Shown here: positions 1 to 6,829 of the stretch, one piece after another
How positions within the stretch are numbered: the stretch's first letter is position 1
Layout of the letters: each line of letters begins with the position of its first letter
Origin: Chloroflexi bacterium UBA6265
GTDB lineage: Bacteria > Chloroflexota > Chloroflexia > Thermomicrobiales > UBA6265
Length of the DNA stretch: 10,485 bases
Direction of reading: 5' to 3'
NCBI GenBank assembly: GCA_002440805.1
Contig: DJVD01000036.1
Coordinates: 5,306 to 15,790 of the forward strand
The notes under the pieces: model-generated
The model's database searches: none
Told to the model about the DNA's origin: nothing
What the model saw: only the letters and a program-made list of their open reading frames with translations
Position numbers and translations under genes: made by a program

Positions 1-51
1 TGCATCGAAACATTTCTGGCGCTGGGGCCGAGGGGAGACAATCATGCTTGA
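1..51 (+). other. Possible tail of an upstream rightward gene
   Basis: The frame beginning at base 1 is open for 16 codons and stops with TGA at 49-51, overlapping the start of the 64-residue membrane protein by eight bases. This would fit a tightly packed operon, but sixteen codons are too few to identify anything, and the other two rightward frames are also open here. Confidence 0.2.
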
Positions 52-238
52 GATCAGCCGCATTCTCACGGCCGCCGGTGCCACGCTGGCCGGCGTCGGA
101 TTCACCGTTTACGGGATCGGCTATTCCGTGCGCGATGGTGGCGAGTGGGAAGCCATGATCGGTGGCTGGGCCACAATCATCGGCCTGATCGCCTTCGTCG
201 TCGGCATGGTGATCCATCACCGCCTGGCCGAGGACTAG
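44..238 (+). CDS. Small two-helix membrane protein, unknown function
   Basis: A 64-residue protein I do not recognise. Two hydrophobic stretches, about residues 8-28 and 38-58, are both rich in Gly, Ala, Val and Ile. They are separated by a short charged turn (RDGGEWEA) and followed by a charged tail ending RLAED, so a two-pass inner-membrane hairpin is likely. The ATG is preceded by a good ribosome binding site (GGAG at 34-37, six bases before the start). The frame stays open upstream to the window edge, so a longer protein cannot be excluded, but the binding site favours this start. It converges on folC and ends just before a strong hairpin. No motif suggests a function; confidence is in the gene being real. 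Confidence 0.7.
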   Translation: MLEISRILTAAGATLAGVGFTVYGIGYSVRDGGEWEAMIGGWATIIGLIAFVVGMVIHHRLAED

Positions 239-260
239 CACCGGCAACTATTCGCTATGC

Positions 261-288
261 AACGGGGTTGACGATTGTCAGCCCCGTT
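261..288. terminator. Bidirectional hairpin terminator between convergent genes
   Basis: Arms AACGGGGTTGAC (261-272) and GTCAGCCCCGTT (277-288) pair over 12 positions, one of them a G-T/G-U pair, around a 4-base loop. It lies between the stop of the 64-residue membrane protein (238) and the stop of folC (294), so it can serve both strands. The T-run after it on the + strand is short and interrupted (TTTGTGGTT), so release may be less efficient than at a textbook intrinsic terminator. Confidence 0.75.
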
Positions 289-293
289 TGTGG

Positions 294-1700
294 TTAATGC
301 AGTATCACTGGCCAGGACGACTGCGCCGCCAGGATTGCGTGTTCCGAATACCAACGGCCACGCACATTGCCAACCAGGTACAGCGAGCCGGTGACGATAA
401 TCGCATCCTCGCCCGGAATCGCCAACTGCATTGCCTGCGCGATCGCCTCGGCGGGATCCGGCTGCAGGTACACCGGCCCGGTGAAGCCGGCATCGCGCGC
501 ATAGCCTTCGATCGCCGTCGTTACCTTGGCATCCTTGCCGAGGACTTGCGGGCTCGTGGCGATGAGCACATCAGTTACGGGGATCAATGATCGAATCATG
601 GCATCGCCGGCCTTGGCCTCCAGCAAGCCCGCCACCACGATGCGCTTGCCCGTGACCGACGGGAGCAGGGCAGGGACGTCGGCGGCAAAGGCGGCCAATT
701 TCTCGGCGTTATGGGCGCCGTCGAGGATCAACGGCACAATATCGTCGATCATTTCAGCCCTGCCAGGAATTTGCGCCGCCAACAGGCCGGCCTGGATGGC
801 ATCGTCGGTGATATCGAATCCCTGCGCCCGCAACGTGCGCATCGCTACCAGGGCCAACTGGCCATTGCGGGCCTGGAACGATCCCGCCATTCGCATTCGA
901 TGCGCGGCGCCGTTGGCCGTCTCGATCCAGCTCGTGCCATTGGGGCCGGTAACGACATCGGCGATGTCAGCCGTCATATCAAGCTGCAGCAGGGGAGCGC
1001 CCACACGTTCTGCCTGGGCGCGAATGATTGCCTGCGCTTCCTTATCCGGTACTGCGCTGATGGCCGGTATGCCCGCCTTGATGATGCCGGCCTTGTGCCA
1101 GGCGATCTCGGCGATGGTGTGACCCAGCGTTGCGGTATGGTCGATACCAACCGAGGTGATAAGGCACAGACTGGGTGCGAGGATATTGGTGAGATCAAAG
1201 CGGCCACCGGCACCAACCTCAACCACACAGATATCCACCTGCTCGCGGCGAAAGTACATCCACATCAGGGCGTTAAATCCCTCGCCATAGGTAAGGGGAG
1301 GGTGACCATCGTCTACCCAGGCATCGTGCGCCAGGAAAAACTCATCGACGAGGTCGGCATAGGCTACGGGTGAAATCAGCTTGCCATTTACCTGCAGCTT
1401 TTCGGCTGGCGTCTGCAGGTACGGTGAGGTGTGCAAACCGGCGCGATATCCAGCAGCGGCAAGGATCGATGTGACGATGGTGCTGGTGCTGCCTTTCCCG
1501 GATGTACCGCCGATATGCACCACCGGCCTGCCACTGTGTGGCGAGCCAATACGCTCCAGGAACGTGCGCAACCGCCCCATCCGCTCCTCGGCCCGCTGCT
1601 GCACCGCCTCACGGCTGGAATCGGTGGGGTGAGGGGTCATCTCGATCAGCCCGTCCATCCGGTCTGCGGCAGCGTGGTATCGTTGATAAACGTTCGTCAT
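294..1700 (-). CDS. folC: Bifunctional folylpolyglutamate synthase / dihydrofolate synthase
   Basis: Adds glutamate to dihydropteroate and to folates using ATP, in the cytoplasm. Read from the start at 1700 it has 468 residues, close to or slightly above the usual family length. Family signatures appear in order: P-loop GGTSGKGS at 64-71, HTSPYL at 90-95, EVGAGGRFDLTN at 161-172 (family EVGLGGRLDATN), ITSVGIDHT at 181-189, HKAGI at 202-206 with the lysine that is carbamylated in the family, IPGRAE at 311-316 and LDGAHN at 326-331 in the C-terminal ligase domain, then VTGSLYLVGNVR near the end. The frame extends upstream to 1814, but those 38 residues are Arg/Cys/Pro-rich and unlike the family. 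The ATG at 1700 has GAGGG four bases upstream (plus-strand 1705-1709), which decides the start. It is transcribed alone, away from the VC0807-like gene. One protein usually carries both activities; folate-only activity cannot be ruled out from sequence. Confidence 0.95.
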   Translation of the reverse strand: MTNVYQRYHAAADRMDGLIEMTPHPTDSSREAVQQRAEERMGRLRTFLERIGSPHSGRPVVHIGGTSGKGSTSTIVTSILAAAGYRAGLHTSPYLQTPAEKLQVNGKLISPVAYADLVDEFFLAHDAWVDDGHPPLTYGEGFNALMWMYFRREQVDICVVEVGAGGRFDLTNILAPSLCLITSVGIDHTATLGHTIAEIAWHKAGIIKAGIPAISAVPDKEAQAIIRAQAERVGAPLLQLDMTADIADVVTGPNGTSWIETANGAAHRMRMAGSFQARNGQLALVAMRTLRAQGFDITDDAIQAGLLAAQIPGRAEMIDDIVPLILDGAHNAEKLAAFAADVPALLPSVTGKRIVVAGLLEAKAGDAMIRSLIPVTDVLIATSPQVLGKDAKVTTAIEGYARDAGFTGPVYLQPDPAEAIAQAMQLAIPGEDAIIVTGSLYLVGNVRGRWYSEHAILAAQSSWPVILH

Positions 1701-1814
1701 GCGACCCTCGTTTGGCACGCGTGGTGATTCCCGGCACATCCGGGTATCCAGCGGAATGTTCCACCGTATTGGCCTTCGCTGCAAGCCGCAGCGGCACCCC
1801 GGATTCCCTGACAT
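1701..1814. promoter_or_regulatory. Divergent promoter region between folC and the VC0807-like gene
   Basis: This 114-base gap must hold the folC promoter and probably that of the rightward cluster. I see no confident -35/-10 pair on either strand. There is a 6-bp inverted repeat CGCTGC/GCAGCG (1777-1782 and 1788-1793, 5-base loop) just before the rightward gene, and a short CCCGG/CCGGG pair near 1730-1743. The call rests on gene arrangement. Confidence 0.4.
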
Positions 1815-2495
1815 ATGTTAAGTCTTTTTATTAACATCGTTGCACCTACCATCATTATGACCCGATTTGCCAGCGAAGATAAGCTCGGCGCGATGAACGC
1901 CCTTCTTATCGCCCTGGCGTTCCCATTCGCTTACGGCGTCTATGAGATGGCGCGAAATCGCAAGGTCGGCTGGGTGCCGGTGCTGGGCCTGATCAGCATC
2001 GCGATCAGCGGCGGCATTGGCCTGCTGAAGCTTCCTGCCGAGTGGATTGCGGTTAAAGAAGCGATGATTCCGGCCATTCTCGCGCTGGCGATTCTCGTGT
2101 CGGCATGGATCGGCAAACCGCTGGCCCGTGTTTTCCTTGATGCGATTATCGACAAGGACAAGGTCTATCCCGCGCTGGAGGCGCAGGGCAAAATGGATGA
2201 TTATGAGCGACGCACATCGGTGGCCACATGGTTACTGGCGGGCACCTTCCTGCTCAGTGCCACGCTCAATTTTATCCTCGCCAAAGTGGTCGTGACCGCC
2301 GATGGCGGCACCCAGCAGTACACCGAGCAGATCGGCCGCATGACCGCCCTCAGCTTCCCGGTCATCACCATTCCCGTGTTCATCACGCTTACGGGTACGA
2401 TCCTCTATATCATGTCCACCCTCAGCAAACTCACCGGCCTGGAAATGGATGAAGTGCTGAAGGACCAGGGCAAGAAGAAGTCGACACAGGCATGA
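1815..2495 (+). CDS. VC0807-like integral membrane protein
   Basis: A 226-residue membrane protein resembling the VC0807 family, whose function is not established; its members look distantly like intracellular septation protein A (YciB). The N-terminal block fits the family pattern: INIVAPTIIMTRFAS near residues 6-20, ALAFPFAYGVYEM at 33-45, then VLGLISIAISGGIGLLKL at 56-73. Membrane segments are likely at about 3-16, 27-44, 53-72, 83-99, 136-157 and 179-203, with a charged cytoplasmic stretch at about 105-133 and a Lys-rich C-terminus (KDQGKKKSTQA). The ATG at 1815 has no clear ribosome binding site, only a GGA eleven bases upstream. It is chosen because the conserved block begins at once; the next ATG at 1857 would delete part of it. 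Its last bases overlap the hemW start, so the two are probably one transcript and translationally coupled. Confidence 0.8.
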   Translation: MLSLFINIVAPTIIMTRFASEDKLGAMNALLIALAFPFAYGVYEMARNRKVGWVPVLGLISIAISGGIGLLKLPAEWIAVKEAMIPAILALAILVSAWIGKPLARVFLDAIIDKDKVYPALEAQGKMDDYERRTSVATWLLAGTFLLSATLNFILAKVVVTADGGTQQYTEQIGRMTALSFPVITIPVFITLTGTILYIMSTLSKLTGLEMDEVLKDQGKKKSTQA

Positions 2496-3664
2496 TTCTC
2501 GCGCCGGTGGCCGCCGATGCCCCAATCGGCGTCTACATTCATGTGCCCTTTTGCGCACACATCTGCCCCTATTGTGATTTCACCACCTATGCAGGCAAGA
2601 ATAACCTCGTACCGGCGTATGTGGATGCGGTGGTGCGCGAGATCGAGTTGCGGGCAGGGGAGGCCGGAGCGCGATCGGCAGCCACCATTTATCTTGGCGG
2701 TGGCACCCCCAGTTTGCTCACTCCAGTGCAAATCGAACGCATCCTTGCCGCGGTGCGCACGCACCTGCCCGTTTTTGTCGATGCCGAAGTGACCATGGAA
2801 GCCAACCCCAACGGCCTCAGCCCGGAACACCTCAGCGGGTATTTGCAGGCAGGCGTGAATCGACTCAGCATCGGGGCCCAAACCCTGGATCGTCGCGGAT
2901 TGCGTACCCTCGGTCGCCAGCATGAAGCGGAGGATGTCCTGGTGTCACTCCAGGCTGCGGCGGACGCTGGTTTCGAGCGCATCAACCTCGACTTTATTCT
3001 CGGCTGGCCGGGTCAAACCCGGGAAAGCTGGCAACGCGACCTGCAGACGTTGGTCTCACTCGGCGATGCTGGCCCCGACCACCTCAGCCTCTATAGCCTG
3101 ATCATCGAGCCGGGCACGCCCTACGCCGATGCCGCTGCGCGCGGCATCTTGAACATGCCCGATGACGATGCCACAGCCGATATGTATGAGGATGCCATCT
3201 CCATCCTCGCCGCGGCCGGCTGGGATCACTACGAGATCGCCAACTGGTGCCGCGAGCCAGGTGGATATTCGCGGCATAACGCCGTGTACTGGCAGCATGG
3301 CGATTACCTTGGCATTGGTGCGGGTGCCTTCGGCACCATCAATGGCAAGCGGGTGATGAATCAACTCCTGCCGGAACGATACATTACCGACCTGGCCAAC
3401 AATGTGCTGCCGCAATCCAACACAGAATTGCTGGACGAGACCACCGCCCGCGCCGAATCGATGATGCTCGGGCTGCGACTGCTCAACGATGGCGTGGATG
3501 CAGCCGGGTTCGCCGTTCGTCATGGAATTGACCTGGACGAGGCGTACGGCCCGCAAGTTGCCCACATGTGCGAACTCGGATTGATGGAACGTACCGCATC
3601 CGGCGTACGCCTGACCCAACGCGGCATGATGCTGGCCAACAACGTTGTCGCGGAATTTCTCTAG
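2492..3664 (+). CDS. hemW: Radical SAM heme chaperone HemW
   Basis: HemW binds heme and a [4Fe-4S] cluster and is thought to deliver heme to respiratory enzymes at the membrane. It was formerly annotated as an oxygen-independent coproporphyrinogen III oxidase. Visible in the 390 residues: radical-SAM motif CAHICPYCDF (Cys21, Cys25, Cys28); GGGTPS at 69-74; ANPNGL at 104-109; NRLSIGAQT at 123-131; NLDFILGWPGQT at 165-176; SLYSLIIEPGTP at 199-210; YEIANW at 247-252; RHNAVYW at 261-267; GIGAGAFG at 274-281; and a winged-helix-like C-terminal domain. Asp-Phe after the third cysteine, rather than the Gly-Cys of true HemN, and the HNxxYW motif favour HemW over HemN. The start overlaps the upstream stop as ATGA, and no strong ribosome binding site is seen, so translational coupling is likely. 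Older databases would call it hemN. Confidence 0.93.
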   Translation: MILAPVAADAPIGVYIHVPFCAHICPYCDFTTYAGKNNLVPAYVDAVVREIELRAGEAGARSAATIYLGGGTPSLLTPVQIERILAAVRTHLPVFVDAEVTMEANPNGLSPEHLSGYLQAGVNRLSIGAQTLDRRGLRTLGRQHEAEDVLVSLQAAADAGFERINLDFILGWPGQTRESWQRDLQTLVSLGDAGPDHLSLYSLIIEPGTPYADAAARGILNMPDDDATADMYEDAISILAAAGWDHYEIANWCREPGGYSRHNAVYWQHGDYLGIGAGAFGTINGKRVMNQLLPERYITDLANNVLPQSNTELLDETTARAESMMLGLRLLNDGVDAAGFAVRHGIDLDEAYGPQVAHMCELGLMERTASGVRLTQRGMMLANNVVAEFL

Positions 3665-3673
3665 GGAGCACAC

Positions 3674-4231
3674 ATGATCATGAACGAACCTCAAACGGCT
3701 TTCCTCGGTGAAACCCGCCTCGAGCGGATTGCCACCATCACATTGGCCACCGCCACAGTGATCGTCGGCGCTTCAATTCTGGCCGATGGCCAACTCGCGC
3801 GCATGCTCAACGGTGTGGCCGGGCTGACCTGGTTCGCCTCATCAGCAATGTTCATCATGGAGGGCCGACGTCGCGGTGCCTCCGGATTGCAGTGGGCAGG
3901 AGTGCTGGCGCTCACGGCCGGAGTGGCGTTTGTGGTGAAGCCCTCGGATATTGTGTTGGCCATAATCGGCTTTACCCCTGCAGCAGTCCTGGCCGCCATG
4001 ATGGTGCGTCGCGATCCGATGCTGTGGGCGAAAATGATCCCGGCGCTCTACCTGCCGCTGCATATCGGCACAGCCGTGCTGAAGGCGGCTGGTAGGAGCG
4101 CGATGGGGATGGAATCGAGCATTCGTAGCGAGCCACCACCTACGGCGGCGATCGTACCGGCCGTGATGCTGGCGGCGGCACTGGCAGGGGGAGTGATCGC
4201 CCGGAAAATCCTGCGTCGCCGCCCGGTTTAG
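3674..4231 (+). CDS. Unrecognised multi-pass membrane protein downstream of hemW
   Basis: A 185-residue protein I cannot assign to a family. Hydrophobic segments lie at about residues 18-36, 45-62, 73-88, 91-111, 117-137 and 158-177. Arg-rich junctions (EGRRRGAS at 63-70, VRRDP at 111-115, and the tail RKILRRRPV) suggest cytoplasmic faces by the positive-inside rule. Between the last two helices is a polar loop with SEPPPT. The ATG at 3674 has GGAG at 3665-3668, five bases upstream; the ATG at 3680 is spaced worse. It begins nine bases after hemW stops, so it is probably the last gene of that transcript. Its stop codon overlaps the stop of the convergent MFS gene, leaving no room for a conventional terminator between them. 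A link to heme or respiration is only suggested by position. Confidence 0.75.
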   Translation: MIMNEPQTAFLGETRLERIATITLATATVIVGASILADGQLARMLNGVAGLTWFASSAMFIMEGRRRGASGLQWAGVLALTAGVAFVVKPSDIVLAIIGFTPAAVLAAMMVRRDPMLWAKMIPALYLPLHIGTAVLKAAGRSAMGMESSIRSEPPPTAAIVPAVMLAAALAGGVIARKILRRRPV

Positions 4232-5484
4232 GCCCGCACGACGCTGAACCGATCGCGATTGATCCAGAGCAATGCTGCCGTGGCATATGCCACTGCGGCA
4301 AAGATGATCCATGGCAAGGCCGAGCTGCCATTGCTGCCGGCATCATAAATCACGCCGCCGAGATAGTTGCCCAGCCCACCACCCACAGCAAGCGCCAGGG
4401 CGGCAAAGCCGAAATACGTGCCGCGCGCGGAAGGCCGGGCGAGGTTAGCCAGCACCGTTTCCTGTCCCGGTCGCGCCATCACCGCGCCAATCGCAAAGAC
4501 ACCGGCTGCGAACATCACACCGATAAATCCGCTCGCCACCCCCACCAGCAGCAGGCCGGAGCCGATGCCAACAATGCCGGCAATCTGCATCTGCAATGGC
4601 GATAGCCACCGCTCCAGCATGCGTGGCAACAGGTAGCCAAGCCCCACGGTTACCGCAGCGTTGACGAGGTAGATCCAGCTCACGGCGCGATCCGATCCGG
4701 TGATGGCCACCGCGGCCAGTGTGATGGTGAGGCCGAACTGCGTCCAAGCGAACCAGTACCCCGCGACGATCGCCACATAGCGCACAAACAGCGTGTCGCG
4801 CAGAACGCCACGAAGTCCAATCGGCGCATCCTCGCCACCCACCGATGCTGCCACCGAGGGCATGGATAGCGTTACCACCACGAACACGGCGAAGAATGCC
4901 GCCGCGCCGCCGAGACAGACGATGGCGAAATCGTAGCCGATCAACAGGGCACCAACCTGCGTGCCCACTGTGGTGCCAACGCCGCCGATCATCCCCAGCC
5001 GGGCAAAGAACCGGCGACGTTCATCGGGGTAGGTGAGGGCGGCAATCGCGGCCGAGATGGGCGCTTCGAACATTGCGCCGCCCAGCGCGACAACGAGAGC
5101 TGCAATCAACACCGTCCCGAACGAATCCGCGAATGCCATCGCGGCAAAACCAAGGGCGCGAAGAAGCATGCCAATCGCGATCAGGATTCGTGGCCCAACG
5201 CGATCGGCCAGCACACCGAAGCCGCTGGTGAGTCCCTGCTGCGCAAACTGCCGAACCGCCAGGATAATGCCAATGGTTCCGGCCGCCCAGCCGAGATGGT
5301 CAACGTAATGGACAGCCATGAGCGGGATGACCATGAAAAAGCCGGCCCAACTGAAAAAGCTTGTCGCCATGAGGGTGGCGAGTCCGCGTTTTCGCTGGGA
5401 CGGCGTGAGTTCATCGATTGTCAGCAGCTGCGCCACCCGAAATCCATGCCATAAAGCGAGGGTCCACAGGTTGAACTCTCGCAT
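4228..5484 (-). CDS. MFS transporter, MdtH-like drug:proton antiporter family
   Basis: A 418-residue major facilitator protein with about twelve hydrophobic segments, likely a proton-driven exporter in the inner membrane. Motif A of the family is seen as GVLADRVGPR at 90-99. The following stretch, GMLLRALGFAAMAFADS (105-121) and ALGGAMFEAPISAAI (133-147), then DERRRFFARLGMIGGVGTTVG (154-174), closely follows the MdtH pattern of DHA1 exporters. A second charged loop lies near 196-225. The start is uncertain: the ATG at 5484 has no purine-rich site upstream and adds an odd semi-hydrophobic leader before helix 1. A GTG at 5436 with a weak GGA upstream would remove 16 residues. It follows the AHSA1-domain gene by 24 bases on the same strand and is probably co-transcribed. 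The substrate is unknown. Confidence 0.9.
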   Translation of the reverse strand: MREFNLWTLALWHGFRVAQLLTIDELTPSQRKRGLATLMATSFFSWAGFFMVIPLMAVHYVDHLGWAAGTIGIILAVRQFAQQGLTSGFGVLADRVGPRILIAIGMLLRALGFAAMAFADSFGTVLIAALVVALGGAMFEAPISAAIAALTYPDERRRFFARLGMIGGVGTTVGTQVGALLIGYDFAIVCLGGAAAFFAVFVVVTLSMPSVAASVGGEDAPIGLRGVLRDTLFVRYVAIVAGYWFAWTQFGLTITLAAVAITGSDRAVSWIYLVNAAVTVGLGYLLPRMLERWLSPLQMQIAGIVGIGSGLLLVGVASGFIGVMFAAGVFAIGAVMARPGQETVLANLARPSARGTYFGFAALALAVGGGLGNYLGGVIYDAGSNGSSALPWIIFAAVAYATAALLWINRDRFSVVRA

Positions 5485-5508
5485 GGGGTTGGGAAGCGGG
5501 CAATGCAG

Positions 5509-5967
5509 CTACACGTAAAAGCCTTCGCGCAGGTTAATTCCGTGCTCCAGCCAGACACGCATGGCGCACAGCATGGCAGTCCAGCCGCCGCACTGGTTGA
5601 GCGCAGCGTTCCAGCCGGCATCGGAATCGCTGAAACCCTTTTCGACAATTTCCACCAACGTGCGGCCATCCTCAAGCGATGTGAAGGTGAACACCACGGT
5701 TGTTTCGGTTTCACCCTCCTTTGCCGCGCCTTCGGCGGCTCCCCAGCGGAACTCTATGCGTTTATCCTGCTGGGCCGTTACCACATGCACCGGAAACTGG
5801 CCGGGGAAATCGTGGAAATCCCAGGTCACGGTCGCGCCGGTTTCCATCCGGCCCTGCGCACCACCGGTGGTGAAATAACGCGAGAGAATGGCCGGATCGG
5901 CCACAGCTTCATAGACCTCGTGAACGGGTTTGGCAATGCGGCCGCTAACAGTAAACGTGGGTTCCAT
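5509..5967 (-). CDS. AHSA1/SRPBCC-domain protein
   Basis: A 152-residue single-domain protein of the START/SRPBCC fold, AHSA1 type, a family whose helix-grip fold binds hydrophobic ligands or partner proteins; the ligand is unknown here. Typical features are the early helix with VHEVYEAVADPAILSRYFT, the strand pattern TGATVTWDFHDFPGQFPV, RIEFRW, TTVVFTFTSLEDGRTLVEIVEKGF, and the C-terminal helix GGWTAMLCAMRVWLEHGI. The frame opens at 5997, but the ATG at 5967 has GGAG six bases upstream (plus-strand 5974-5977) and begins directly with the domain, so it is preferred. It is the first gene of a leftward pair with the MFS exporter. Many AHSA1 genes sit beside an ArsR-type regulator; none is present here. 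Confidence 0.88.
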   Translation of the reverse strand: MEPTFTVSGRIAKPVHEVYEAVADPAILSRYFTTGGAQGRMETGATVTWDFHDFPGQFPVHVVTAQQDKRIEFRWGAAEGAAKEGETETTVVFTFTSLEDGRTLVEIVEKGFSDSDAGWNAALNQCGGWTAMLCAMRVWLEHGINLREGFYV

Positions 5968-5985
5968 ATTGTTCTCCGGCATTGC

Positions 5986-6012
5986 GGGTGGTGGCACAGA
6001 AAGTCACCACCC
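5986..6012. repeat. Inverted repeat upstream of the AHSA1 gene
   Basis: GGGTGGTGGC (5986-5995) and GTCACCACCC (6003-6012) form a 10-position stem with one G-T pair around a 7-base loop. It lies 18 bases before the AHSA1 start on the leftward strand, either in its 5' untranslated region or across its promoter. It could be an operator for an unlinked regulator or an RNA hairpin; the sequence alone does not decide. Confidence 0.5.
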
Positions 6013-6153
6013 TTGCATCTTCCTCACCCCGACATCGTAGCAGGCCAGGGTAGGGACATTGGCACAAGATCGAATCCGATTGGCAAATGGGTGACAATAC
6101 GCTAGCAGGCGGCGTTTACCACCCTGCACCTCGCTTGCGTTCCGGGGCACCAA
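6013..6153. promoter_or_regulatory. Divergent promoter region, AHSA1-MFS pair and TRIC gene
   Basis: Promoters for both directions should lie here. I see no convincing -35/-10 pair. ATTGGCA occurs twice as a direct repeat (6058-6064 and 6079-6085), 21 bases apart, about two helical turns, which could be a regulator site or chance. Before the rightward gene GGGG (6144-6147) sits six bases from the GTG start. Confidence 0.35.
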
Positions 6154-6777
6154 GTGTTTGATACAGATACAGTTTTTCTGGTCGTAGATATCTTCGGTAT
6201 TTTTGTTGGCGCGCTTACCGGGGGCCTGATTGGCCTGAAGATGCGATACGACATCATGGGCATCTGGTTCCTGGCGCTGGTGACTGGGCTGGGAGGCGGC
6301 ATCATCCGCGATACCATGCTGCCCCTGGGGCCGCCGTTGGCTCTCACAAACCCGTTCTACCTGCCAACCGTGATGGTTGCCGTGGCCGCGGTCGCGCTTT
6401 GGGGCAGGCACATTGGCCAGCTTCGCAAGACGATCACTGCCCTCGATGCGATCGCCCTGGCCAACTTTGCGGTGGCTGGCACACTCCGCGCGTTCGACGC
6501 CGATCTTTCCGCCTGGGCCGCCGTGTTGCTGGGAATCGTCACCGCCGTGGGTGGTGGCATCATCCGCGACATGATGACCGGTGTGACCCCAGCCATTTTC
6601 CAGCGCGCCGAACTGTATGGCCTGGCCGCACTTGGCGCCTGCCTCACCGTCATCCTGCTGCGCTACACGGGTGCATCCCGGGAGGTTCTTGTGCTGGCCG
6701 GTGTGGGAGTAGGGGTGTTCCTACGCCTTGGTAGCTTACGATGGGGCTGGATGAGCTGGGAACCACGGCAAATCTAA
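6154..6777 (+). CDS. TRIC / UPF0126 family membrane protein, putative cation channel
   Basis: A 207-residue protein of the prokaryotic TRIC (UPF0126, YicG-like) family, trimeric potassium/cation channels of the inner membrane. Seven hydrophobic segments fit the family: about 8-27, 34-53, 70-84, 96-115, 120-137, 152-170 and 177-193. The hallmark duplicated glycine motif is present in both halves, GLGGGIIRD at 45-53 and AVGGGIIRD at 131-139, showing the internal repeat of two three-helix units plus a last helix. The start is GTG with a GGGG stretch six bases upstream. No other start is near, and the first helix begins at residue 8. The Suc_Fer-like gene follows after 52 bases and may share its transcript. 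The physiological role of bacterial TRIC proteins is poorly known, and some relatives have been proposed as transporters. Confidence 0.92.
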   Translation: MFDTDTVFLVVDIFGIFVGALTGGLIGLKMRYDIMGIWFLALVTGLGGGIIRDTMLPLGPPLALTNPFYLPTVMVAVAAVALWGRHIGQLRKTITALDAIALANFAVAGTLRAFDADLSAWAAVLLGIVTAVGGGIIRDMMTGVTPAIFQRAELYGLAALGACLTVILLRYTGASREVLVLAGVGVGVFLRLGSLRWGWMSWEPRQI

Positions 6778-6829
6778 TCGCTGAACCATACGGTTCTGTC
6801 CTGTTTACCCACATTCACCTGGGAGCCTG

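Noticed and set aside
711..1373. A 220-codon open frame on the + strand within folC
   Set aside because: It lies antisense to conserved folC motifs and shows no recognisable pattern of its own.
1701..1814. N-terminal extension of FolC to 1814
   Set aside because: The 38 extra residues do not resemble the family, and the ATG at 1700 has its own GAGGG site.
6783..6796. Small hairpin GAACC/GGTTC after the TRIC gene
   Set aside because: Only 5 bp with no T-run directly after; too weak to call a terminator, so the TRIC and Suc_Fer-like genes may be co-transcribed.
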